From Bordetella genomosp. 4 (GTDB lineage Bacteria; Pseudomonadota; Gammaproteobacteria; Burkholderiales; Burkholderiaceae_B): a DNA stretch of 64,000 nucleotides. Below are positions 45,315 through 52,495 of this stretch, piece after piece. Below the pieces are notes generated by a model, which was not told the DNA's origin, ran no database searches, and saw nothing but the letters and a program-made list of their open reading frames with translations. A program made the position numbers and the translations under genes. The DNA is taken from NCBI RefSeq assembly GCF_002261185.1, contig NZ_NEVQ01000012.1:62001-126000 (forward strand), given 5' to 3'. How positions within the stretch are numbered: position 1 is the stretch's first letter; every line of letters starts with the position of its first letter.

Positions 45315-45701
45315 GGGGCCGATCCGGATTCGACGTGGGTCGCGAAACAACTCAGGGCATGCCGAGCACCAGTAAGCTCGTAAAACCACTGGAACACTTT
45401 AAACGCAAACGAAGAGCGTTTCGCTCTCGCCGCTTAAGCGGTGAGCCGCTGCACTGATCTGTCCTTGGGTCAGGCGAGGGAAGGCAACTTCCTAGGGGGC
45501 AACCTCGAATCGCAGCAGCGTCCTTTACAAGGAATCGGGCTGCACTGGGGTCACACGGTTCAGTCTTAAATTACGTGAATCGCCATGGTCCGGCCTGTCG
45601 ATCGGCTAAGTCCATGGTTAAAACTAAATAGGTCGACTACGCATGTAGAACTGGTTGCGGAGGGCTTGCGGACGGGGGTTCAATTCCCCCCGGCTCCACC
45701 A
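45315..45701 (+). ncRNA. ssrA: Transfer-messenger RNA (tmRNA)
   Basis: The 387-base RNA opens GGGGCCGATCCGGATTCGAC and ends with the T-arm and acceptor GGTTCAATTCC...CGGCTCCACCA. The first seven bases GGGGCCG pair with CGGCTCC at the 3' end. The tag frame at 45405-45437 reads ANEERFALAA then TAA, with GCA as resume codon. tmRNA rescues stalled ribosomes and marks the peptide for proteolysis. The encoded CCA and the following terminator are repeated about 5.8 kb downstream. Confidence 0.97.
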
Positions 45702-45766
45702 AATTAGCAAGCATTAGACAGTGACAGACAGGGGCGGACGGGTTAACCGATCCGCCCTTTTTTGTC
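45697..45766 (+). repeat. Left direct repeat (attL-like) at the ssrA 3' end
   Basis: This segment runs from CACCAAATT at the tmRNA end, through GCAAG, to a 27-base block (45722-45748) that is identical at 51481-51507, and on into the terminator T-run. The right copy is 51456-51524. Only the last five bases (CACCA) are tmRNA sequence; the rest is its downstream flank. This is the left boundary of the island. The ISL3 element begins directly after it. Confidence 0.7.
45732..45763 (+). terminator. Rho-independent terminator of ssrA (left copy)
   Basis: GGGCGGA and TCCGCCC make a 7-bp stem, with a GGTTAACC palindrome in the loop, followed by six T. It is the immediate terminator of the tmRNA. 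Confidence 0.9.
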
Positions 45767-47071
45767 GGCTCTACCCCGTAAACGGGGGATGGGCATTCAT
45801 CAGACTCGGTTAATCACACCGTTCCAACCGCACTGAGCCAAGACTCTCATGCGGTAATTCTCAAAATTTCTGAACCCAAACGCCCGGCGTGAGAGCATCT
45901 CCATCTTCGTATGGAATCCCTCGGTGATCCCGTTGGACTTGGTGAAACGCCACATTCGTACGATCGGCTCCAGCCACGATAGTAACGTCGCGGCCAGCGC
46001 CTTGGCCGGACTTTGCTCGAACTGCCGGATCAACGCCAGGAATTTGGGTAGCATTTTCTGGGAGCGTTCGGCCTTCAGGCTCTTCAGGACTAAAAAGCCG
46101 TTGAGCTGCTGCTTGGCAAAATACAGCGCCTGCAGCACCGGCATCTGTGCCAGGTACTGGTGCAGGTTTTCCTTCTGCAGGGCGGTCAGTTTCCAGTGAT
46201 GGCGGCGCATCAGGCTTAATAGTCCACGGTTTCTGCGACCGTCGGGATCGTGCTGTTGCCACAGCTTGAGGAAATGGTGATTCACCAGCCGAATGACGTG
46301 GAAACGGTCAGCCACAATCATGGCATTGGGGAAGTACCGTTGGGCAATTCGGCGATAGGTCTCGGACAAATCCATGACGATGACCCGCACGTGTTCCTTG
46401 CCCGGCAAACGCTGCAAATAGCGATGCAGACTGTCTTCTGAGCGCCCCAGCACGACATCAAAGACCTTATGGTTCTTTAAATCCACCAGCGTCGTGGCGT
46501 AGCCCTTTTTACGACTGAAAAAGTGTTCATCGATCCCCAGCACCTGTGGGCAAGCCCGGCTCGAGAGCTCTGAGACGCGCTGCCTCACAAACGATTGATA
46601 CCAGCGCTCGACCGTCGCACTGCCGATCCGGTGCGTGACCGTCAGCTTGCGTTGACTAACGCCACCCTCGTGGGCCTCAAATACCTCCAGCCGATAAGCC
46701 TCGGTGGCCCGAAGCCGAGGGCGAATCCCAGAAAATCGATGCCGGAAATAGCGATGGCAGTCAGTACAGTGGTACTTGGGCACGCTCAGGTGCAACACCA
46801 TCAACTGATTACCCTGACGAGTGTGTTTAACGGTGCGCCGATGCGTGGCCTTAATGCGCAATCCGTCGTGCGAACAATACTCGCACACCGGCCGCTTCGC
46901 CGGCCTGGCCCAGACGTGAATGTCTCGGCGCCTCTCGACCCGCTGAACTACTAAATCCCGCAACCCTAAGATAGAATCGACTGGGGACATCGGCATTGCC
47001 TCCATTAAACCTGTTTCTTCGCAAAAACAAGTCTAATGAATGTCGGTGTCCCCCGTTAATGATGTAGAGCC
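45767..47071 (-). mobile_element. ISL3-family insertion sequence
   Basis: The 1305-bp element is bounded by imperfect inverted repeats that both begin GGCTCTAC and share AACGGGGGA and CATTCAT further in. It encodes one transposase. The family normally makes an 8-base target duplication, but the flanks here (TTTTTGTC on the left, GATTTTCT on the right) do not match. The left end abuts the ssrA terminator and the right end cuts the integrase gene, so an IS-linked deletion probably removed what lay between. Confidence 0.85.
45800..47005 (-). CDS. ISL3-family transposase (IS1001-type)
   Basis: This 401-residue transposase has an N-terminal zinc-binding part (CEYC and CTDC, about residues 42-86), a helix-turn-helix (GGVSQRKLTVTHRIGSATVERW) and the DDE domain with GIDEHFFSRKKGYATTLVDL, VIVMDLSETYRRIAQRYFPNA and a final SNGITEGFHTKMEML (E). 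It is full length with all catalytic acids visible, so it may be active. It is flanked by the element ends at 45767 and 47071. Confidence 0.92.
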   Translation of the reverse strand: MEAMPMSPVDSILGLRDLVVQRVERRRDIHVWARPAKRPVCEYCSHDGLRIKATHRRTVKHTRQGNQLMVLHLSVPKYHCTDCHRYFRHRFSGIRPRLRATEAYRLEVFEAHEGGVSQRKLTVTHRIGSATVERWYQSFVRQRVSELSSRACPQVLGIDEHFFSRKKGYATTLVDLKNHKVFDVVLGRSEDSLHRYLQRLPGKEHVRVIVMDLSETYRRIAQRYFPNAMIVADRFHVIRLVNHHFLKLWQQHDPDGRRNRGLLSLMRRHHWKLTALQKENLHQYLAQMPVLQALYFAKQQLNGFLVLKSLKAERSQKMLPKFLALIRQFEQSPAKALAATLLSWLEPIVRMWRFTKSNGITEGFHTKMEMLSRRAFGFRNFENYRMRVLAQCGWNGVINRV

Positions 47072-47455
47072 GATTTTCTGACCTGTTGGTCTCCCTCCCA
47101 TCGACGCCCGGTTGTGTAATGAGCGAAGACCGGGCCGCCAGCTAGGAACGCAGTTGGCTTCTGTTGTGACAGCGCCTGCAGTGCCGGTCCGAGTAGCTTG
47201 ATCTCGCCCCATTTCAGGGCGACCATCTCGCTCGTTCTCAGTCGGGTCCAAAACATGAACTGCCATTGATTGAGAAGAGTGGGCGGGCAACATGAGAGAA
47301 TTCGTGCCCGCTCGTCCGGTCTAAACGGGTCTATCCTGTCTCGTGATTTTGGTGCCTCTTTGCGCCTATACGTCCAGCTGCGCATTGGATTCGCGTCGAT
47401 CAAATCGTCATCAATGGCGGATGTCAGAACCGCTCGCAAATTGAAGGGTGCCTTA
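47072..47455 (-). pseudogene. Tyrosine integrase fragment
   Basis: The readable part is FNLRAVLTSAIDDDLIDANP (end of the SAM-like core-binding domain), then RIDPFRPDERARILSCC and WQFMFWTRLRTSEMVALKWGEI. The arm-type Arg (LRTSEM, usually GLR.SEL) is present. It stops at WEGDQQVRK, where the ISL3 end begins, so the catalytic H-x-x-R and Tyr are lost. The N-terminus is also missing, cut where the DUF883 gene ends. It is not functional as an integrase and is presumably the enzyme that once inserted the island at ssrA. Confidence 0.8.
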
Positions 47456-47731
47456 TCGTAGCCCCAGCAGGACGCCAAGCGCCACCACTGCGGCGGCGCA
47501 TATAGCTATCATTTTCCATGGATTATCGCGCACGAATTCGGCTGAGGCGTCCGCTGCGCTTTCCAGATTATGCTTCGTCGCGGCGTGCACAGAATCAAAC
47601 CAACGATTACTGTCGTCACTTGGCGATTCGCCACCTCCTTGAGGAAGGTTCTTGACTTCATTATCCGAAGTTACCGGAGATGTATTGCCCCGAGTCTGTG
47701 ATTGGGAACCGGTGTTATTTGGGCTGTTCAT
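47453..47731 (-). CDS. DUF883 family protein (YqjD/ElaB-like, membrane-anchored)
   Basis: The product has 92 residues. A polar Asn/Ser-rich start is followed by a helix (HNLESAADASAEFVRDNPWKM) and a single C-terminal membrane segment IAICAAAVVALGVLLGLR. E. coli homologues (ElaB, YqjD) are tail-anchored inner-membrane proteins that bind ribosomes in stationary phase. AGGAG lies 7 bases before the ATG. Its stop overlaps the truncated edge of the integrase fragment, which shows how tightly the rearrangement joined the two. Confidence 0.82.
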   Translation of the reverse strand: MNSPNNTGSQSQTRGNTSPVTSDNEVKNLPQGGGESPSDDSNRWFDSVHAATKHNLESAADASAEFVRDNPWKMIAICAAAVVALGVLLGLR

Positions 47732-48003
47732 TGAGTGCTCCTAGAAAGAGCAGAAGTACTTTTCGTACGACCTCGATGTCGTCTATTGCAGTCGTCTCAC
47801 ATTACGTGCTTTTGACACTTTGAGTCACCATAATGTGCTGCTGCTGCCGACCCTCGTGTTCAGACGATGAGTCAGCACACAACGGTGCCCCGCCCCTTGC
47901 CACTCGGCGCTCCCCCAAAGAAACATTAGATCTAGTACCTACGGTCTATCTTCGATTGGGGGCAATATGGACATAGGATCGGGTTACCTAACCTAGATCT
48001 AGG

Positions 48004-48165
48004 CTATTGGGGGGTGCTTTGTTTGTTCGGATCGCTTTGAGCCTGCTTGCGCGCAGCATCCTCTTTTTGCTGCTGCGTTTGCTGGTCTTGCGATTGGTTG
48101 GGTGCTTGCTTCTTGTCCGGCTCGTCTGGGGTGACGGAAGCAGCGAAGCGGGTGGGAAATGTCAT
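48004..48165 (-). CDS. Small hydrophilic protein, unknown
   Basis: The product has 53 residues from the ATG at 48163-48165 (MTFPTRFAASVTPDEPDKKQ), where AAGAGGT sits 7 bases upstream. The rest is Gln-, Lys- and Asp-rich (NQSQDQQTQQQKEDAARKQA), with no cysteine or hydrophobic core, and is probably disordered. I do not recognise a family. Such short Gln-rich ORFs are common beside DUF883 and CsbD-type stress genes. The 272 bases between it and the DUF883 gene hold no gene, only a CCTAGATCTAGG palindrome (47992-48003) next to the stop. Confidence 0.5.
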   Translation of the reverse strand: MTFPTRFAASVTPDEPDKKQAPNQSQDQQTQQQKEDAARKQAQSDPNKQSTPQ

Positions 48166-48302
48166 GATGGTACCTCTTAGGTTGCTGTGGCTGGATGCCA
48201 CCTCTTCACGGTGCGCTCTTGCTGCCTTTTTCCCTAATGTTTAATTGAAACAATTAATCATTTGGTGAGCTGTACACTAATCTTGGTTTTCGGGAGATCA
48301 AC

Positions 48303-48566
48303 ATGACCAAGTCAACGCAGCAGTCTGACAATGAGCGATGGGATAGTGAGGGCGGGTCGCAAATTGCTGAGCTAGCTAAATCATTAGCAATAGATGAGTT
48401 GGAGGAGACGGATCGGCGCATTCTTGCGTTTCTGGGCGCGTCGGTTCTTTGCCTGTGGGACGAGCTCCCAGACGACGCGCGCCAGAAGGTTCTTAACGGA
48501 GAGTTGGTTCAAAGAACGTTTGATGAGTCTGTCGTGAAAGCTCGACTTGCTCTCTTATTCAAGTAG
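48303..48566 (+). CDS. Hypothetical protein, 87 residues
   Basis: The product is acidic and mostly helical (QIAELAKSLAIDELEETDRRILAFLGASVLCLWDELPDDARQKVLNG). GGGAG lies just before the ATG. The ELPDDARQKVL segment resembles small regulatory or partner proteins, but I cannot assign a family. It is followed after 35 bases by a small cysteine-rich gene on the same strand, so the two may be cotranscribed. Confidence 0.6.
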   Translation: MTKSTQQSDNERWDSEGGSQIAELAKSLAIDELEETDRRILAFLGASVLCLWDELPDDARQKVLNGELVQRTFDESVVKARLALLFK

Positions 48567-48601
48567 CAGAGGGCGCCGCTGGTCAATGTCCAGGAGGGGA
48601 G

Positions 48602-48775
48602 ATGTGGATTTGCAGACATTGTGGAGTAGAGGCGAAGGCCGGAGAAACTGACGCTGAGCATGACGAAGACGGATTCTATTTTCGGTGTCGTAGATGCCAG
48701 TGTCGCAATAGCTTGATTGACGCCGCGCGTAGAGACGTCGGCAGCGCTGTTGGGTTGATTCAACCTGACCCGTAA
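48602..48775 (+). CDS. Small zinc-ribbon-like protein, 57 residues
   Basis: The product reads MWICRHCGVEAKAGETDAEH and then DEDGFYFRCRRCQCRNSLID. Two knuckles, CRHC and CRRC (with an extra Cys after the second), are about 28 residues apart, the pattern of a four-cysteine zinc ribbon. A strong AGGAGGGG precedes the ATG, supporting real translation. It may bind nucleic acid or be a metal-binding adaptor; no family is recognised. It is too short for most ORF-length cut-offs. Confidence 0.6.
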   Translation: MWICRHCGVEAKAGETDAEHDEDGFYFRCRRCQCRNSLIDAARRDVGSAVGLIQPDP

Positions 48776-48930
48776 GTTGGCTTTCTTTGACCGATCTCTC
48801 CCTTAGGCGCAATTGCCATACTCTTTACAAGAGTCATGGGCGCCGTATGGCTGCCCGCTTGCGCCCCTTGCTGCCAAGGCAATCGCGATAAGAGTCGCTC
48901 GATAGGATGTGTGTGTGGGATACTAGGCGT

Positions 48931-48950
48931 TTGATCCATGTCTGGATCAA
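48931..48950. promoter_or_regulatory. Inverted repeat upstream of the FabZ-like gene
   Basis: TTGATCCA-TGTC-TGGATCAA has perfect 8-base arms, 41 bases before the ATG at 48992. The position suits an operator. It could also be a weak hairpin in the leader. No T-run follows. Confidence 0.4.
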
Positions 48951-48991
48951 TGCCTTAGTCACGGGTTCCAGTGATACTACTAGAGGTTGCT

Positions 48992-49450
48992 ATGGACCTG
49001 GACATCAAATCTATCATGGGGCGCCTGCCGCATCGTTACCCCATGCTCCTAATAGATTATGTCGTCGAAATTGTTCCCCGGAGCAAGATTGCGGCCATTA
49101 AAAATGTGTCAGCTAATGATCCATTTATCGCCCATGGTCAATGCATGCCGGCCGTACTCATTGTCGAGGCAATGGCACAGTCGGCAGCTTTGTTTTCCTT
49201 TGCGGATGAGGGAGATGAGCGACGTCCGGAGCAGGGGAAGGCCGTCTACTATTTTCTTGGGATCGATGATGCAAGGTTTTTGAAGCCGGTCGTCCCTGGA
49301 GATCAGTTGTGCATCGAGGTAAAGGCATTGAGGTTAAGCCGCGCGATTTGCAAGTATCATGGGCAAGCATTTGTTGATGGACAGCTCGTGGCTGAAGCCT
49401 CGATACTGTGCGCCATACGCAACTCTCCCGAGTTGCTTGCGTCTCGATAA
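48992..49450 (+). CDS. FabZ-like hotdog dehydratase with shortened catalytic loop
   Basis: The product has 152 residues from ATG 48992 (AGAGG upstream). The opening [20 protein letters not shown] and [12 protein letters not shown] are clear FabZ marks ((3R)-hydroxyacyl-ACP dehydratase). The catalytic segment, usually NxPFFxGHFPGxPVMPGVLxxEA, reads [22 protein letters not shown]. It is about four residues short and has lost the HFPG motif, although the Glu and one His remain. Activity is therefore doubtful or altered. It is not in the usual lpxD-fabZ-lpxA cluster but in the ssrA island, so it is an accessory paralogue. Confidence 0.8.
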   Translation: MDLDIKSIMGRLPHRYPMLLIDYVVEIVPRSKIAAIKNVSANDPFIAHGQCMPAVLIVEAMAQSAALFSFADEGDERRPEQGKAVYYFLGIDDARFLKPVVPGDQLCIEVKALRLSRAICKYHGQAFVDGQLVAEASILCAIRNSPELLASR

Positions 49451-49574
49451 GAGGGGGTCTGCTAGATCCAAATGCCAATGCAGACGTAAGGTCACAGCGG
49501 TTGCTTAGCCGTTCTGCTGGTCGGACCCACGCGATACTGTAAAGGCTCAACATACTAGTCTGAGGCGTCGTATC

Positions 49575-49823
49575 ATGAGCAAATCAAAGGGCGACGCGCA
49601 AAGCGTCGTCAGTATTCGGGTAGGTGCACTTGCGGGCCCCAGCGATGTCCTGATGTTGCGTATAGACTATGTCACAAATGGTGTCCACGGAGAGAATAGT
49701 GCCACCACCACTTCGCGGGTGAAGGTCTTCACGCTGACCAATGGTCAAGCAGAAGATTTGGCAATGCAACTTAACAACGCGCTTCGTTGGATCGAAGGTA
49801 AGCCGCGTGATCGTTTCCATTGA
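49575..49823 (+). CDS. Hypothetical protein, 82 residues
   Basis: This small mixed alpha/beta protein contains VSIRVGALAGPSDVLMLRIDYV and a helical end, TLTNGQAEDLAMQLNNALRW. The pattern beta-strand, Ser/Thr-rich loop, strand, helix suggests a compact single domain. No family is recognised. GAGG lies 10 bases before the ATG. It is separated from the FabZ-like gene by 124 bases that hold no feature I can name. Confidence 0.55.
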   Translation: MSKSKGDAQSVVSIRVGALAGPSDVLMLRIDYVTNGVHGENSATTTSRVKVFTLTNGQAEDLAMQLNNALRWIEGKPRDRFH

Positions 49824-49836
49824 CAGACGCTGATTC

Positions 49837-50580
49837 ATGGCGGCTTTTCAGTCGAAGGCCGCCTTTATGGAGTTAGCCAGCACGTTGCGCAGCGCCAGCC
49901 ATCTGAAGGTCGACCGAAAAGCGCGCGAGCTGCTGGTGCAAAAATGGACATGGATCGCACCGCGCAGCAAGGCGTTGACGGCGGCGGTGGAGGACACGCT
50001 CGGCAGATTCGAGCGTTTTCAACTGGCATCACCGAGGAACCACGCAAAGATCGTTATTTACACGCTAGAGGTGTATGCTGGATGCAAGCGTGCATGTGGC
50101 GGTGCACTTCATCATTGCTGGACTACATTCAAGGAGCGAATGGTCATGAAGATCCTGGAACGCTTCTTGGCACGCGTGCTGCACGTTTTTGTGAAATTGC
50201 TGCCACGCGCCGATGACCCCACCCGGAGTGAAACTCCGATGTCGTCGCCCACGCGACGTCATGGAGACGCTATGCGGTCGCCGTGGCGGATTTATCGCTT
50301 ATATGCGATCAATTCAAGGCTGCTGTTGCGGGGAGAAACTGGTCGGATCATCAGCATAGGGACTTATGCCGGTGATGCGCCAATAATGAAGTACAACCTG
50401 GGGGCTGGCGCCACGCGTGGGCCATGCTCATCGTTGCCCTTGCTGTTGGCCGATGTCTCCGAACATTTGACTGCGTCCAAACTTGAACTGTCCCTGGCGC
50501 AAGCTTCAGAACATGTGATTGCGTCTGTCGAGTTGGATCGCAGTCCTCACCTTGATGTATCGCTGCCCCTGCAACCGTGA
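49837..50580 (+). CDS. Hypothetical open frame, doubtful; internal start likely
   Basis: An open frame of 247 codons with no recognisable domain. Coding-like text runs to about 50040, then becomes odd. A better start may be ATG 50146, preceded by AAGGAG, giving a 144-residue basic protein (MKILERFLARVLHVFVKLLP). This could be two unrelated pieces joined in the rearranged island. It lies 54 bases upstream of the dksA-like gene. Treat as low confidence. Confidence 0.3.
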   Translation: MAAFQSKAAFMELASTLRSASHLKVDRKARELLVQKWTWIAPRSKALTAAVEDTLGRFERFQLASPRNHAKIVIYTLEVYAGCKRACGGALHHCWTTFKERMVMKILERFLARVLHVFVKLLPRADDPTRSETPMSSPTRRHGDAMRSPWRIYRLYAINSRLLLRGETGRIISIGTYAGDAPIMKYNLGAGATRGPCSSLPLLLADVSEHLTASKLELSLAQASEHVIASVELDRSPHLDVSLPLQP

Positions 50581-50634
50581 GAATCGGCGCCGCATTGGCC
50601 GGCGGGCAAGAGACCACTCATTTAGGAGGTGGCT

Positions 50635-51096
50635 ATGAAAATTCCGTCCACTCAACAGGCCCGAGCCCTGGCAATGGCCGATCATCCATTGACGCTGGCT
50701 GCCCTATTGAAAGCGCCCAAACGCGATTACATGTCGGAACGGCAATTGCAGTTTTTTCGCCTGCTTTTGATCAAGTCTCGCGCGCAGCTGTTGGCGTCCG
50801 CGTATGACATGCAGATTCGGCTCAAAGAGGACGAGGTCCACGCTGACCCCTCTGACAAAGCGTCCATCGAAGAAGAGCATACGCTTGAACTGCGGCTGCG
50901 CGATCGAGAATTCAAGCAATTGCGCAAGGTCGATCAGGCCTTGGAGCGTATCGAGGACGGGACTTACGGATGGTGCCGAGACAGTGGAGAGCCCATCGGA
51001 CTAGGCCGGCTATTAGCGCGGCCCACTGCGGAGCTGTGCATCGAAGCACAGGAACGCCACGAGCGGATCGAAGCAGGCAGAGCAAATCCGCGCTGA
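50635..51096 (+). CDS. DksA/TraR family protein lacking two zinc cysteines (DksA2-like)
   Basis: The product has 153 residues from ATG 50635, with AGGAGG 7 bases upstream. A long coiled coil (about 35-105, including DPSDKASIEEEHTLELRLRD with the tip acidic residues) is followed by RKVDQALERIEDGTYGWC. The zinc finger, normally C-x2-C and C-x2-C, reads CRDS and CIEA, so only one Cys of each pair remains. This resembles the zinc-independent DksA2 of Pseudomonas, which replaces DksA when zinc is low. DksA binds RNA polymerase and works with ppGpp. It sits in the ssrA island. Confidence 0.88.
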   Translation: MKIPSTQQARALAMADHPLTLAALLKAPKRDYMSERQLQFFRLLLIKSRAQLLASAYDMQIRLKEDEVHADPSDKASIEEEHTLELRLRDREFKQLRKVDQALERIEDGTYGWCRDSGEPIGLGRLLARPTAELCIEAQERHERIEAGRANPR

Positions 51097-51149
51097 TTCA
51101 GACTTGCGGAGCCTGGCTGAGTCGTTATAGGAACCCGGGCGCGTTGCTC

Positions 51150-51413
51150 CTCGCCGGCACGGCCCTGCGCAAAGTCGTAGATCACCGCCTTCAGCGAGTC
51201 AAAGACACCAGGTGCATATGCCCAGAGATACGCGCGATGAGTCTTCTTGTTGCCAGGCTGGAGCATCTGCACCGGCGTTTCGTCGGCATGCATCACGCGA
51301 TGTGCGAAGATCGCCTCTTGCCGGTATAGCGGTAGATGGTCGGCGTACTTGGCCACCAATACGTGAGCCACCAAGCCAGTGGTGGCCATCCACTTGTCGA
51401 TGATATGCTCTTA
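51150..51413 (-). pseudogene. IS66-family transposase (TnpC) remnant
   Basis: Read on the minus strand: ATTGLVAHVLVAKYADHLPL, then YRQEAIFAHRVMHADETPVQML and GNKKTHRAYLWAYAPGVFDS, ending AVIYDFAQGRAGE. This is the catalytic part of an IS66 transposase, with the DE of HADETPV kept. About 40 residues are missing between EAIFA and MHADETP, and both ends are cut. No IS66 ends or partner genes are found. It lies between dksA and the right island repeat. Confidence 0.8.
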
Positions 51414-51455
51414 AATATGTCCTACCGTTTCAAGATGGGTTGCCCGGACGTTAAC

Positions 51456-51524
51456 ACCAAATTGGCAAGTCTTACATGGTGACAGACAGGGGCGGACGGG
51501 TTAACCAGTCCGTCCTTTTTGTCT
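51456..51524 (+). repeat. Right direct repeat (attR-like) of the ssrA island
   Basis: CACCAAATT (51456-51464) and GCAAG (51466-51470), then 27 identical bases (51481-51507), match the sequence directly after ssrA. Between the blocks about ten positions differ, so the copies have drifted. No further tmRNA sequence precedes CACCA here. Confidence 0.7.
51491..51521 (+). terminator. Second copy of the ssrA terminator
   Basis: GGGCGGAC and GTCCGTCC pair (with one G-U), with GGTTAACC in the loop and five T after it. It could still stop rightward transcripts from the island. Confidence 0.7.
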
Positions 51525-51613
51525 GCAACTCCAGGTAATATAGCCCTCATCTACATTAGAGCTTTGGGACCCATCACAATGACGGATACATCACCGCAGC
51601 GTTGCCGCTGCTC

Positions 51614-51751
51614 ATGTGCGCGGTGACCTTTGGCATCATTGGGCTCTCCATGAGCAATCTCACATTCATGCTGTTGGGTGCCGGTATGCTCATTGGGGGA
51701 GTGCCTCTGCTAGTGATGGGGATGAGTCGGCCTCGAATGGCGAGCAAATAG
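51614..51751 (+). CDS. Small hydrophobic ORF, possible membrane protein fragment
   Basis: The 45-residue frame reads MCAVTFGIIGLSMSNLTFML, then LGAGMLIGGVPLLVMGMSRPRMASK: two hydrophobic stretches and a basic end, as expected for a small inner-membrane protein or the tail of a larger one. The frame stays open upstream to a stop near 51562, but without an ATG. No ribosome site is evident. It ends 48 bases before blc. It could be a remnant left by the island. Confidence 0.35.
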   Translation: MCAVTFGIIGLSMSNLTFMLLGAGMLIGGVPLLVMGMSRPRMASK

Positions 51752-51799
51752 CTATTCTGTTCACTCCGTTACGCTCACAAGATTCATTAGGAGCCCGCC

Positions 51800-52348
51800 A
51801 TGAAGCTTTTGATTGCTGTGCCGCTGCTTGCAGTATTTGTCGGCTGTGCGACGCAAACGCACAACTTGCCTACGCAGGCCGACGTCAATCTGGAGAAGTA
51901 CGCGGGCACGTGGTACGAGCAAGCGCGGTTGCCGAATCGCTTCCAGGAGGATTGTGCAGGCGATGTCCGGGCCGATTACACCCTTCTCGCCAACGGATCG
52001 ATCGAAGTCGTGAATCAGTGTCGTACCAGCGACGGAAAGACGAAAGTCGCTCAGGGCGAAGGGCGATTGGCGACAGCGTTTGACCCGCCAGATCCAGCCC
52101 GCCTGGAAGTACGCTTCGCACCGAAATGGACATCATGGCTGCCCATGGTCTGGGGCGATTACTGGATCATGCGATTGGAAGGAAACTACCAGTATTCGCT
52201 GGTCGGCACGCCGAATCGAAAGTACCTATGGGTGCTATCCCGGGAACGCAGCGCGGACGATGCGACTGTTCGTCGATTGCTTGACCACGCCAGGACGCTC
52301 GGGTTTGATGTGGACCAAGTAGTTCGCACCAAGAACAAATCGAATTAG
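51800..52348 (+). CDS. blc: Outer membrane lipocalin Blc
   Basis: The lipoprotein precursor has 182 residues. The signal ends in the lipobox VFVGC (Cys16 is lipidated). The lipocalin signature KYAGTWYEQARLPNRFQEDC follows, then TSDGKTKVAQGEGRL, LEVRFAPKW, GDYWIMRL and YLWVLSRER. Bacterial lipocalins bind fatty acids or lysophospholipids at the outer membrane and are often stationary-phase induced. AGGAG precedes the ATG. Confidence 0.95.
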   Translation: MKLLIAVPLLAVFVGCATQTHNLPTQADVNLEKYAGTWYEQARLPNRFQEDCAGDVRADYTLLANGSIEVVNQCRTSDGKTKVAQGEGRLATAFDPPDPARLEVRFAPKWTSWLPMVWGDYWIMRLEGNYQYSLVGTPNRKYLWVLSRERSADDATVRRLLDHARTLGFDVDQVVRTKNKSN

Positions 52349-52445
52349 CAGGATTATCGTGGCAACGCAGCGATTGCCAGATCGAATCGCAATGCATGCC
52401 AAAGAGCGACTACGCCCGTGTAAACCAGAAGCTTGAAGGGTGGCC

Positions 52446-52495
52446 GGCCAAAAGAAAGCCACCCGCAGGCGGCCAAAAGAAAACCGCCCGCAGGC
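52446..52495. repeat. 25-base tandem repeat, two copies
   Basis: Two back-to-back 25-base units (52446-52470 and 52471-52495) start GGCCAAAAGAAA and end CCCGCAGGC, and differ at two positions. They lie about 100 bases after blc in a 190-base gap without a gene. Confidence 0.75.

Larger units (their letters stand above)
45702..51480. mobile_element. Remnant genomic island at ssrA
   Basis: The stretch between two copies of the ssrA downstream region holds an ISL3 element, an integrase truncated at both ends, several small genes, a FabZ-like gene, a dksA-like gene and an IS66 remnant. tmRNA 3' ends are classic tyrosine-integrase targets, and the integrase faces ssrA as expected. It looks immobile now because the integrase has lost its catalytic C-terminus. 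The exact crossover point cannot be fixed from one genome. Confidence 0.65.

Noticed and set aside
45767-47071. 8-base target duplication of the ISL3 element
   Set aside because: The flanks TTTTTGTC and GATTTTCT do not match.
51616-52083. 155-codon frame from GTG 51616 overlapping blc
   Set aside because: Out of frame with the strong lipocalin gene and with no domain; the short hydrophobic frame at 51614 is more plausible.
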